From NCBI GenBank assembly GCA_009780825.1, contig WQZH01000001.1, forward strand, positions 62,001 to 126,000: a DNA stretch of 64,000 nt, in the 5' to 3' direction. Position numbers and translations under genes: made by a program. The stretch comes from Desulfobulbus sp. Lineage in GTDB: Bacteria > Desulfobacterota > Desulfobulbia > Desulfobulbales > Desulfobulbaceae. Shown here piece by piece: positions 51,961 through 60,686 of this stretch (within the stretch, counting starts at the first letter, position 1; every line of letters begins with the position of its first letter). The notes beneath the pieces are model-generated. The model made no database searches. It worked only from the letters and a program-made list of their open reading frames with translations, and was not told where the DNA came from.

Positions 51961-52372
51961 GGCGGATATCCCACTGGATGAGGAGAACCTTGCAGCGGCG
52001 GAGCAGGAAGTTGTAGAAGGTGATCGCCGGAATGGCCACCAGCAGGCCAAGCGCGGTGGCCTTGAGCGCCAGTGCCAGCTCGGTCATGATCTTGGTGGTG
52101 TCAAAGCCGCTGGCGCCAATGTCGTAGAAAGTGAGCATGATGCCGAGTACGGTGCCGAGCAGACCAATATAGGGGGCATTGGCGCCGATGGTAGCAATCA
52201 GGTGAAGTTTATGGCTCAGATGCAGTTCAAGTTCCTTGCGGTCAGTGAATTGCTTGATGTCGGTCGAACGGTAAACCAGCCAACGTTCGATAGCCGTGGC
52301 AATGGCGATGACGCTCAACACCAGGAGCAAGCCGAGCACACCGTAATCGATCAGGGAATGCAAATGTTCCAT
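51941..52372 (-). CDS. exbB: Biopolymer transporter ExbB/TolQ-like
   Basis: MEHLHSLIDYGVLGLLLVLSVIAIATAIERWL, NAPYIGLLGTVLGIMLTFYDIGASG, ALKATALGLLVAIPAITFYNFLLRR. Confidence 0.94.
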   Translation of the reverse strand: MEHLHSLIDYGVLGLLLVLSVIAIATAIERWLVYRSTDIKQFTDRKELELHLSHKLHLIATIGANAPYIGLLGTVLGIMLTFYDIGASGFDTTKIMTELALALKATALGLLVAIPAITFYNFLLRRCKVLLIQWDIRHGRKGI

Positions 52373-52630
52373 GAGGGTCCTTGAAGGCGGCGCAATAGTG
52401 GCGCATGAAAAACGGACGCATCGTTTACCGCGGGCAGAACGGATGCGCAGGCGACCGACGGCGCGGTGACAACCCGGAAACGGCGCAGGAGACAACGCGC
52501 CGTTTTCAACAGGCGTTGCGGTCGTTGCGGTGCAATGACAGGGGAAAAAGAGGCATCCTTTGCATGGTTCTCCGCATGATACGCAAGCAGCGTCGACAAT
52601 GAAGGATGGCCGGGAACCTGCGGAGGGGAC

Positions 52631-52666
52631 AAAAAAAATCCCGGATCGAACAAATCGATCCGGGAT
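52631..52666 (-). terminator. Intrinsic terminator between the cobalamin riboswitch and exbB
   Basis: Perfect 11-bp stem ATCCCGGATCG-N7-CGATCCGGGAT followed on the minus strand by T8. Confidence 0.88.
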
Positions 52667-52735
52667 AGCCCTATTTATCCACAGAAATGATGAAACCGGT
52701 ACGATGCCGTCCTCGCAGTCGTCTCCTCTATCCGT

Positions 52736-52897
52736 CCAGGCAGGTCTTCTGACTTACGGTTCATCCCTACTGGCTGCGTCTTCCCAACCCTTTGGTCAGT
52801 GACATGGTGCAGCGTTCGTCCCCGAATACAGCGGCGGGCCCATCCCTGATTCACACAGGGTTCCCGATTAAGTTCTTGCGAACACCTGAACTGTCGA
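52736..52897 (-). promoter_or_regulatory. Cobalamin (B12) riboswitch
   Basis: Minus strand: CAGGTGTTCGCAAGAACTTAATCGGGAACCCTGTGTGAATCAGGGATGGGCCCGCCGCTGTATTCGGGGACGA...CACCATGTCACTG...GGGTTGGGAAGACGCAGCCAGTAGGGATGAACCGTAAGTCAGAAGACCTGCC; core and B12 box recognisable. Confidence 0.93.
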
Positions 52898-53053
52898 AAA
52901 ATAGAATCCATGCGCCATGGATTGTCAAGCAGAAAATTTTTTCCGTTGGGCGCGCGATACGCACACTCTCTCTGCCCACGCATGCTGGCCATGCCCCGCC
53001 AAGCGGTTATCTGCCTGCCGCTGTTCTATCTCTTCTGCATATCCCCATCGCGC

Positions 53054-54844
53054 TCACTTCCCATCCAAGCGCACCAAGTCCCGGTACACACCCCCTTGGC
53101 CCATCAGCTCGTCGTGGCTGCCCTGCTCGACGATCCGCCCTTGATCCAGGACAACGATCCGGTCAACCCGTCTGATGGTGGACAGCCGGTGAGCGATCAC
53201 CAACGAGGTGCGGTCGCGGAAACCAGCGGCGACTGCCTGCTCCAGCATATTTTCCGATTCGGTGTCGATGGAGGCGGTGGCCTCGTCGAGCACCAGGATG
53301 GCCGGGTCACGATATAAGGCCCGGACGAAAGAGAGTAGTTGCTTCTCGCCCAGACTGAGATTGAGTGCCCCCTCCCCGATACGGGTATCCATTCCCTTGG
53401 GCAGCCGGTCGACAAATGCCTGGAGGCCGGTCTGGTCAAGGATGGCGGCCAGCCGCTCCTCGTCCGGTTCTTGGTCGAGGATGATATTGGCCCGCACCGT
53501 GTCCGGCAGGATAAAAATGTCCTGCATGATCAGACCGACCCGTTGCCGCAGGATGTCCAGGGGCAGCGTGCGAATATCCTCGCCGTCGATCAGCACCTGT
53601 CCGGCCACCGGATCGTAGAAGCGGACCAGCAGGGAAATCAGGGTCGATTTGCCGGCGCCGGTGGTCCCGACCAGGGCCACGGTCTCGCCGGGTCGAATGG
53701 TCAGGTCGATCCCATGCAGAATCGACTGACCCGGTTCGTAGCCGAATTCCACGCCCTTGAATTCGACCAAGCCCATAACCGCTCGCGTCCCAGTGGTCAA
53801 TGGCCGGACAGGCACCGTCATGACAGGACGGGTATCAAGCGTCTGAAAAATACGCTCCGCCGAGGCCATGGCCGCCTGGACAATGGAATATTTCTGGGAA
53901 AGTTCGCGCAGAGGCTGAAAAAAAAGCCGCATGTACGAAATAAAGGCGGCGAGTTCGCCGATGGTCAAGTGGCGGCGGATGACCTCGCCGCCGCCGTACC
54001 AAATGATCAAGGCGATGGCGACCGAACTCATCAGATCGATCAGGGGCATAAACAGACCAAATAGCTTGATCTGGTCAAAGGAGTGCACCAGGTATTCCCT
54101 GGTCAACTCGCCGTGCCTGCGGCTGCTTCGTTCCTGGCCGCCGAAGCACTGGATCACCGCTACTCCGGCCAGGGACTCGGCCAAGAAGCTGTTGATCCGG
54201 GCCAACTGCGAACGGATGGCACGGAATTGCTCCCGGGCGAAACGGGAAAACAGCATGGTGCTGATCGCGGCCAACGGGATAAAAACTGCCATCACCAGGG
54301 CCAGCCGCCCGTTCATCAGGAACAAGAACCAGAAGATACCCGCCAACTTGAGGCCGTCATTGAACAGAGTGACCATCACCGAGGTGAACATCTCGTGCAT
54401 GTTTTCGATGTCGTTGGTCAGTCTGGTCACCAGGCGGCCGGCGGGATGGCCGTGAAAATAGTGCAGATCAAGGGTGAGGAGATGGGAAAAAAGATGCTGC
54501 CGCAGACGGTGCATGATCGACTGGCCGACCCATTCCAGCACCACCACCTGCAAAAAGGTGGTCAGAAAAACCACCCCAACCAGCAAGCCGTACAACAGCG
54601 CGACCCGGCCGAGTCCGGCAATGCGCTCGGACCGGCTGATCCCTTCGGCGACAATGGAGGTGTCGATGCCCATCTGCATCAGCCGCGGCAGAGCCAAAGA
54701 GGCCACGGTGATGACCAGCGCCAGGCCGACGGCCCCGGTCAGGGCCAGCCCATGCCCACGGCAGTAACCGAGAATCCGCCGCCAGAGCCGGACATCGCCT
54801 ATCGTGCCGGGATGCCCATCTTCCGCATACCCGAAATTATGCAT
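53054..54844 (-). CDS. ABC transporter ATP-binding/permease protein (exporter, MsbA/MdlB-like)
   Basis: TM domain; VALVGTTGAGKSTLISLLVRFYDP, LSLGEKQLLSFVRALYRDPAILVLDEATASID. Start set at MHNFGYAEDG, overlapping the end of the upstream partner. Confidence 0.92.
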   Translation of the reverse strand: MHNFGYAEDGHPGTIGDVRLWRRILGYCRGHGLALTGAVGLALVITVASLALPRLMQMGIDTSIVAEGISRSERIAGLGRVALLYGLLVGVVFLTTFLQVVVLEWVGQSIMHRLRQHLFSHLLTLDLHYFHGHPAGRLVTRLTNDIENMHEMFTSVMVTLFNDGLKLAGIFWFLFLMNGRLALVMAVFIPLAAISTMLFSRFAREQFRAIRSQLARINSFLAESLAGVAVIQCFGGQERSSRRHGELTREYLVHSFDQIKLFGLFMPLIDLMSSVAIALIIWYGGGEVIRRHLTIGELAAFISYMRLFFQPLRELSQKYSIVQAAMASAERIFQTLDTRPVMTVPVRPLTTGTRAVMGLVEFKGVEFGYEPGQSILHGIDLTIRPGETVALVGTTGAGKSTLISLLVRFYDPVAGQVLIDGEDIRTLPLDILRQRVGLIMQDIFILPDTVRANIILDQEPDEERLAAILDQTGLQAFVDRLPKGMDTRIGEGALNLSLGEKQLLSFVRALYRDPAILVLDEATASIDTESENMLEQAVAAGFRDRTSLVIAHRLSTIRRVDRIVVLDQGRIVEQGSHDELMGQGGVYRDLVRLDGK

Positions 54845-56684
54845 GGCTCTGCTGCTTCTCCGCCATGGCGCGATACAATGGGTTGGCAAGCAGGGTCTGG
54901 TGTCGACCCTCGGCAACGATGCGCCCGTCGTCGAGGATGACGATCCGCTCGGCATGGCGCAGGACATTGACCCGGTGGGAGACGAGCAACACAGACCTGC
55001 CGCGCAAATGGTCCAGCAGGCCGCGCAGCACCTGTTGTTCCGTCTCGACGTCAATGGCGGACAGGGCATCGTCGATGATCAGCATCGGCCGGTCGCAGAG
55101 CAGTGCCCGGGCCAGCGCCAACCGCTGCCGCTGGCCGCCGGAAAGTTTCACCCCCCGTTCGCCGATCACCGCCTGGTATCCTCCGACAAAATCCTGGATC
55201 TCGCCGTCGATGGCTGCGGCCCTGGCCGCAGCCACGATTTCGTCCATGGTGGCGCCGGGGCGGCCAAAGGCGATATTGGCAGCCACGGTATCGGCAAAGA
55301 CCACCGGTTCCTGGCCGACATAGGCGATGCAATCGCGGATATCCGCCTGACTGAGCCGGTTGACATCGATCCCCCGGAAAAAGAGCATGCCGTCGGCCAC
55401 TGGATACATCCTGAGCAGCAGTCTGCACAGGGTGGACTTGCCCGAACCGGTACGGCCGGTCATGCCCACCAAGCCTGGTCCGATCGTCAGGTCAATTCCG
55501 GCCAGCGCCGGCCGCGTACCCGACGGATAGGTGAAAGAGAGCCCTTGACACGCATAGGTGGTCGGCATGGCGGAAGGCAGAGTTTGAAGAAAGCTGCCGG
55601 CATTGACCACCGGCCGTTGCGCCAACAGGCGATGGATGCGGCGCAGGCTGGTCATTCCCCGTTGAGTGAGGTTGGCTACCCATCCCAGCGCCATCATCGG
55701 CCAGATAAGCATATACAGATAGCTGACAAAAGCGACGAAAGCGCCGATGCTGATTTGGCCGTCGATCGTCAGGATGCCGCCGTAATAGAGAACAAGCAGC
55801 ATACCGACATTGCCGACCAGGGTGGCGATGGGAAAAAGCAACCCCTGAATGGCCGCCACCTTGAGATTGCTCCGCACATACGTCTCGCCCAGGTTCCGGA
55901 ACCGCTCCTCTTGGAACCGTTCCAAAGTATAGGATTTGATCAGCCGGATCGAGACCAGGGTGGCGCGGGTGAACTCGGTGAGCAGGGCGAACTGTTCCTG
56001 AACCAGGTTGAAGCGATGATGGAGGCGGCCAGACAGGATGCGGGTGCCCACGATCAGCACCGGCATGGGTAACAGGGCCACCAGGGTCAGCTTGATGTTG
56101 ATCGCCAGCATGAACCCCAGGGCCGCCGCCGACATCACCAGGGAGTCCACCGCCGCCACCAGCCCCATGCCGCAGGCCATTTGGATGGTGGCCAGGTCGT
56201 TGCTGGCGTGGGCCATGAGATCCCCGATGGTCCAGCGCTCGAAAAAGGGTTGATCCATGCGCAGCACATGCTCGAACAGGCGGTCGCGCAGCTTTTTTTC
56301 CAAAATGCGGGAAAAGCCGATGATCAGATAGCGCCAGACAAAGCGGAGAGCGGCCACCACCACAGCCACCGCCAGGACGTACACACTCAATTCGATCAGG
56401 CGGGCCGGAATAGCCGCCTGCACCGCCAGGACGTACACACTCAATTCGATCAGGCGGGCCGGAATAGCCGCCTGCACCGCCAGTCCGTCCACCGCCGACT
56501 TGACGAAGCGGGGGATGACCAGTTGCAGGAAGTCGACCGCCACCAGGGCAAAAAAACCGATGGTCAAACGTGGCCAGTGGCTGCGAAAGATGGGGACGAG
56601 CAACTTCAGCAGGGAAGCGGGGGGTGCCTCCTGACTGCCCGCGGCGCCTTGTCCGGTCCCGGAGCCGGTAGCTGAGACGGTCAT
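54837..56684 (-). CDS. ABC transporter ATP-binding/permease protein (exporter, MdlA-like) with an 18-aa tandem duplication
   Basis: GMTGRTGSGKSTLCRLLLRMYPV, LSGGQRQRLALARALLCDRPMLIIDDALSAID; repeated LAVQAAIPARLIELSVYV. Confidence 0.92.
   Translation of the reverse strand: MTVSATGSGTGQGAAGSQEAPPASLLKLLVPIFRSHWPRLTIGFFALVAVDFLQLVIPRFVKSAVDGLAVQAAIPARLIELSVYVLAVQAAIPARLIELSVYVLAVAVVVAALRFVWRYLIIGFSRILEKKLRDRLFEHVLRMDQPFFERWTIGDLMAHASNDLATIQMACGMGLVAAVDSLVMSAAALGFMLAINIKLTLVALLPMPVLIVGTRILSGRLHHRFNLVQEQFALLTEFTRATLVSIRLIKSYTLERFQEERFRNLGETYVRSNLKVAAIQGLLFPIATLVGNVGMLLVLYYGGILTIDGQISIGAFVAFVSYLYMLIWPMMALGWVANLTQRGMTSLRRIHRLLAQRPVVNAGSFLQTLPSAMPTTYACQGLSFTYPSGTRPALAGIDLTIGPGLVGMTGRTGSGKSTLCRLLLRMYPVADGMLFFRGIDVNRLSQADIRDCIAYVGQEPVVFADTVAANIAFGRPGATMDEIVAAARAAAIDGEIQDFVGGYQAVIGERGVKLSGGQRQRLALARALLCDRPMLIIDDALSAIDVETEQQVLRGLLDHLRGRSVLLVSHRVNVLRHAERIVILDDGRIVAEGRHQTLLANPLYRAMAEKQQSHA
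56367..56483. repeat. Perfect 54-bp direct tandem repeat (2 full copies plus 9 bp)
   Basis: CACCGCCAGGACGTACACACTCAATTCGATCAGGCGGGCCGGAATAGCCGCCTG occurs at 56367 and 56421. Confidence 0.97.
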
Positions 56685-57703
56685 CGCAGCGATGGCGCCA
56701 GCTCTTCGTAGGCCGCAGTCAGACGGATGAACTGTTCGCTGTCGCCGCCCTTGTCTGGATGCAGCTCATGGGCTTTTTGCCGGTAGAGACGGATCAGATC
56801 CCGTTTCCGCATCGTTGCCAGCTGTTCGGCATTGAGCCCGAAGATGGCGAAGGCCTGGCTGCGGGATACGGTTTCCGAAGGGGCCGTCGGCCGCCGATGA
56901 AAACGCCTGGAACGGAACCCATGGCCGAAGTTGGCCCAGGACACCGGCTCATCGGGAAGGGTGTCGAAATACATGATCAGATACCGGATCAGCGGATACG
57001 GCAGACGATTGCCACGGGGAAAACCTTGCCAGAACCGCTCGTCTGCCGCCACCCGGCATATTTCCCCGACCAAGACCGCATCAAGCCGCTTTCGGTCAAG
57101 GGCCTGGGGGATGGAACGGGCGTAACTTTCGTGGAAAAATCGCTGCAAATCGAAAATGGTGAACAGGTAGCTCTGGTATTCACGGGGCAGCAGCGCCTGT
57201 TCCTGTTCCAAAATCATCTGCTCGATCTCGTCACGGCTCTTATCGAGCAGCACGGTGTACATGGGCAGGGTCTTGTCAACGGTTTCCGCCGAGGTGCGGC
57301 CCATGCGCAAAAAATGGATGCGGCGCCGGTCCAGACCGTGCGTCTCCGCCATGATTCGCGCCAGCAGGCTCTCGGTTGCCGGCTGCCAGTTGCGGTAACT
57401 GTGCCGCTGGCGAAACGGTCGCAACCGGTTCTTGATGTACGGATCGACAAAAGGAAAGAGCAGATCCTCCAACTCGGAGTACGAGGCGCTCACTCCCTGC
57501 TCACGCAGACTGCGGAGAAGATTCTCATCAAGCTGGAAGGAGGAGTCATCGGTGTACACGATAGCGCGGCTGGGATCTGCTCCCAGTTCCGCCACTTCAC
57601 GCGAGCAAAGGATACCGCCGCTGCGGTAGGATTCCCGGAGCACATACTGATACTGCCTGAAGCCGGTCTCCTTTCTGGCTAAATACATACGATCCACACA
57701 CAT
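56681..57703 (-). CDS. Protein with C-terminal DnaJ (J) domain
   Basis: C-term AFAIFGLNAEQLATMRKRDLIRLYRQKAHELHPDKGGDSEQFIRLTAAYEEL with HPD; start set at MCVDRMYLARKETG. Confidence 0.85.
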   Translation of the reverse strand: MCVDRMYLARKETGFRQYQYVLRESYRSGGILCSREVAELGADPSRAIVYTDDSSFQLDENLLRSLREQGVSASYSELEDLLFPFVDPYIKNRLRPFRQRHSYRNWQPATESLLARIMAETHGLDRRRIHFLRMGRTSAETVDKTLPMYTVLLDKSRDEIEQMILEQEQALLPREYQSYLFTIFDLQRFFHESYARSIPQALDRKRLDAVLVGEICRVAADERFWQGFPRGNRLPYPLIRYLIMYFDTLPDEPVSWANFGHGFRSRRFHRRPTAPSETVSRSQAFAIFGLNAEQLATMRKRDLIRLYRQKAHELHPDKGGDSEQFIRLTAAYEELAPSLR

Positions 57704-57749
57704 GAAACGGGGAGCGAGAACGGCAAAGCCACCTCGTTTCCCTCGCAAT

Positions 57750-59711
57750 TCAAAGAAAACGATCCACCAGTCCCTCGACCGTGTCGATGGAAAACGGTTT
57801 GACCAGGGCAGCGGCGAAATGGTGGGCGTCGTAGTAGCGCATGACCTCGTCGGTGCCGCTGTCACTGACGGCCACCAACGCGGCCTCGGGGTCCATCGCC
57901 GCGATTTCGCGGGCGGCTGCCAAGCCACGACCACCATCCGCCGACAGGTCCAACAGGGCTAAATCAAACCGTCCACCCTTGGCAAGCTGCTGCTGGTACA
58001 ACTCGACCGCCTCTTCACTGCCGCTGGCCAGAGTGACCGTGCAACCGAAATGCTCGAACATCTTTTTGTTGATCAGTCGCATGACCTCCTCGCTGTCCAC
58101 GACCAGAATCCGCCGCCCAGCCCCCTTCTGAACCCGACTCTGGAGATCGGTCGCCACCGCCACTTGGGACGGCAGATACATTCTGACCGCGCAGCCCCCA
58201 TCGGGAGGCGTCTCGATCCAGACTGTGCCGCCGTGCTTCTTGATGATGGCATGGGCAATCGTCAATCCCAACCCCATCCCTTTCTGTGCGCCCTTCTGCT
58301 TGGTCGAAAAATAGGGATCGAAAACCTGATCAAGCAAAGCCGGGGCAACACCAGGCCCGGAATCGAAAAACACGATCCGTACCAGTTCGCCACTCGGCAG
58401 CGGGCGACTGGTTTTCGCCGCCTCTTCGTCACCGTTGACCCGGGCAATCACCACCTCGATCCGGCCGCTTCCCTCCATGGCGGCGACAGCGTTGCTTGCC
58501 AGATTGCTAAAAACTTGACCGACGAGGATGGGATCGACAGGAATCGCCGCTCCATCGTCGCTGCATGCCACATGGAATTCGATCCCGGTGGAGGCCAGTT
58601 CCTTCTCCAGAACCGCTTCGATGAGGGAGCACAACCGTACCTGCGATCTCTGGGGCAGATAATTGTCGGAAAAGGCGGTGAATTGACGAATCAGCTGGGT
58701 GGTCAGGTTGATCGCCTTACCGGCCTCGCGCAGCAGGTGGTTGACGTTCTCGTCCCGGCTGACATGATGGGCCATTTCGATATTGCCGCTGATAATGGTC
58801 ATCAGGTTGTTGAAATCATGCGAGATACCACTGGCCATCACCGACATGGCCTCCAGCTTGCGGATCCGTTGCAACTCCTTTTCCAGATGGCGCTGACGCT
58901 GCTCCAGCATCTTGCGGCGGGTGACATCCTGCAAAATGCCAATGATGAAGAAGGTTCCCCCTTCCTCCACCGGCACCAGATCGTAGGTCACCTGTCGCTC
59001 TCCCATCCAGACCGGATCGTCGTAGGGAAAAGACAGAGGGCCAAATCCTGTTGACAGGCCGGTCTGTTGTATCCAGGCCTCAATCCTGTCGCTGGCTGGT
59101 TGAGGCACCAGAGAGGCGAGACGGCGCCCCAGTATGCGGGCCTCGGGCTCACCAAACAGGGAGATGGCGACATCGTTGGCCATCACGATCCGCCCCTCAT
59201 GGTTGAGTTCGACCACGCCTTCGGTCATCCGGGCCAGGATCACCTCGCGATGCTTCTTGCTCACCAGTAGTTCACTGGTGACTTCGCGCGGATAGAGCCC
59301 TTCCATCCCTTGAATGATTCCGGTTCCGCCCCGATGGTTGGCATGAAAGCGCTCCAGAACCTCCTTGACGTGCACCTTCATGGTCGGAGTCGGTCCCTTG
59401 GCGATGCAGACATCGGCCTTGAGCCGCTTGACGATGTCGTCATCCTCCAAGGCAACGCCGGACAGGACCACCAGGAATATCTCTTCGAACTCCTTAGTGT
59501 TCCGGATGATGTAGCTGAGTTTCTCGCCGTCGATCTCGGGCATGATCAGATCGGTGAAGATGATGTCGGGGCGCTGTTCCGCTATGCGGTCCAGGGCTTC
59601 CAACCCATTTCCGGCCGTTCGCACGGAACAGCCCTCGGTCACCAGGATATATTCCAGAATCCGGCGAATAACGGGACTGTTGTCGACAACCAGTGCTTGA
59701 ATCCTATTCAT
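57750..59711 (-). CDS. Hybrid histidine kinase (REC-PAS-HisKA-HATPase-REC)
   Basis: VVDNSPVIRRILEYILVTEGCSVRTAGNG; ASGISHDFNNLMTIISGNIEMAHH; GMGLGLTIAHAIIKKHGGTVWIET; second REC ILVVDSEEVMRLI. Confidence 0.93.
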   Translation of the reverse strand: MNRIQALVVDNSPVIRRILEYILVTEGCSVRTAGNGLEALDRIAEQRPDIIFTDLIMPEIDGEKLSYIIRNTKEFEEIFLVVLSGVALEDDDIVKRLKADVCIAKGPTPTMKVHVKEVLERFHANHRGGTGIIQGMEGLYPREVTSELLVSKKHREVILARMTEGVVELNHEGRIVMANDVAISLFGEPEARILGRRLASLVPQPASDRIEAWIQQTGLSTGFGPLSFPYDDPVWMGERQVTYDLVPVEEGGTFFIIGILQDVTRRKMLEQRQRHLEKELQRIRKLEAMSVMASGISHDFNNLMTIISGNIEMAHHVSRDENVNHLLREAGKAINLTTQLIRQFTAFSDNYLPQRSQVRLCSLIEAVLEKELASTGIEFHVACSDDGAAIPVDPILVGQVFSNLASNAVAAMEGSGRIEVVIARVNGDEEAAKTSRPLPSGELVRIVFFDSGPGVAPALLDQVFDPYFSTKQKGAQKGMGLGLTIAHAIIKKHGGTVWIETPPDGGCAVRMYLPSQVAVATDLQSRVQKGAGRRILVVDSEEVMRLINKKMFEHFGCTVTLASGSEEAVELYQQQLAKGGRFDLALLDLSADGGRGLAAAREIAAMDPEAALVAVSDSGTDEVMRYYDAHHFAAALVKPFSIDTVEGLVDRFL

Positions 59712-60072
59712 GGCTGAGCAGCTCCTTCACCGCTTCGGCAAGTTCGCGCACATCAAATGGCTTGCTGAACACCTTGTCAGCCCCCAATTCCCGGGCCGCC
59801 GGCAGATATGCCTCGGGCCCGATACGCCCTCCCCCTGAAATGGCGATGATCTTGAGATGAGGACATTCCTTTTTGAGCAGACTGATGGTTTCCAGCCCTT
59901 CCTGCTCGGGCATGATCAAATCGGTAATCACCAGGTCGGCTGTCTGCTTGCGGCATTTCTGTACCCCTTCCCGGCCGTTGCAGGCCTCAATCACCTCATA
60001 ACCGCTCCATTCCATCACCTGGCGCAATAAAGTTCGAATCTGATCGTCGTCGTCAATAACCAAAATTCTCAT
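59704..60072 (-). CDS. Single-domain response regulator
   Basis: MRILVIDDDDQIRTLLRQVMEWSGYEVIEACNGREG...DLVITDLIMPEQEGLETI. Confidence 0.94.
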   Translation of the reverse strand: MRILVIDDDDQIRTLLRQVMEWSGYEVIEACNGREGVQKCRKQTADLVITDLIMPEQEGLETISLLKKECPHLKIIAISGGGRIGPEAYLPAARELGADKVFSKPFDVRELAEAVKELLSHE

Positions 60073-60686
60073 GAGCTCCCCTCTCAGTAGAATTTTCCCA
60101 ATGGCAAACGCAATCGCCGCATGACTATCGGCTTGACCAGAAGCCGGCACCCCCACCTCATATTGTCGGGCTTTCTGCCATAGCCAATAGTTTATTGTAG
60201 CCCGAGCAGAGGGTAATGGGCAAGTCCAGATGCAACGTATGGGGCCGATGCTGCCCCTATAAGCCGGTCATCTTCAGCAGGACACGAGCGGCAATCAGCA
60301 GATTATTGCCGCTCGGAACAAAACGCCCTGGGGGGTGTAAGGTTTCGCGGTATAACGCATCATGATCGAAGGCGTTGGCGCCCCTGCTCCGGCTCATCCG
60401 GCCCGACCATGAAGTCAGCCCCTCCCCCGGCCAACGGCTTGTCTCCCTCAAGACAACTTTGCGCACTGCCTCCGGAACTACGCAATGGCGGGCGAAATTT
60501 CCGGACGTCCCTGCTGAAGCGCAGGCAGTAAACCTCAAGTATATTTTCAGCGACAACACATCATCGAACCGAAACTTCTCTCTCTTTCTCACCACATCGC
60601 CTGTGCATCGCCAACCAGGGGCGTGGCCCGAAATGTATTTTCCATTATCGATTGTCAGCAACCCGCAGATGGTAATCGAGAAATAT

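Noticed and set aside
44246-52897. Genome-wide or regional TGA recoding (TGA at 48045 and two in the 50.4-50.6 kb relic frame)
   Set aside because: Many neighbouring genes use TGA as a normal stop with ATGA overlaps, so TGA cannot be generally reassigned.
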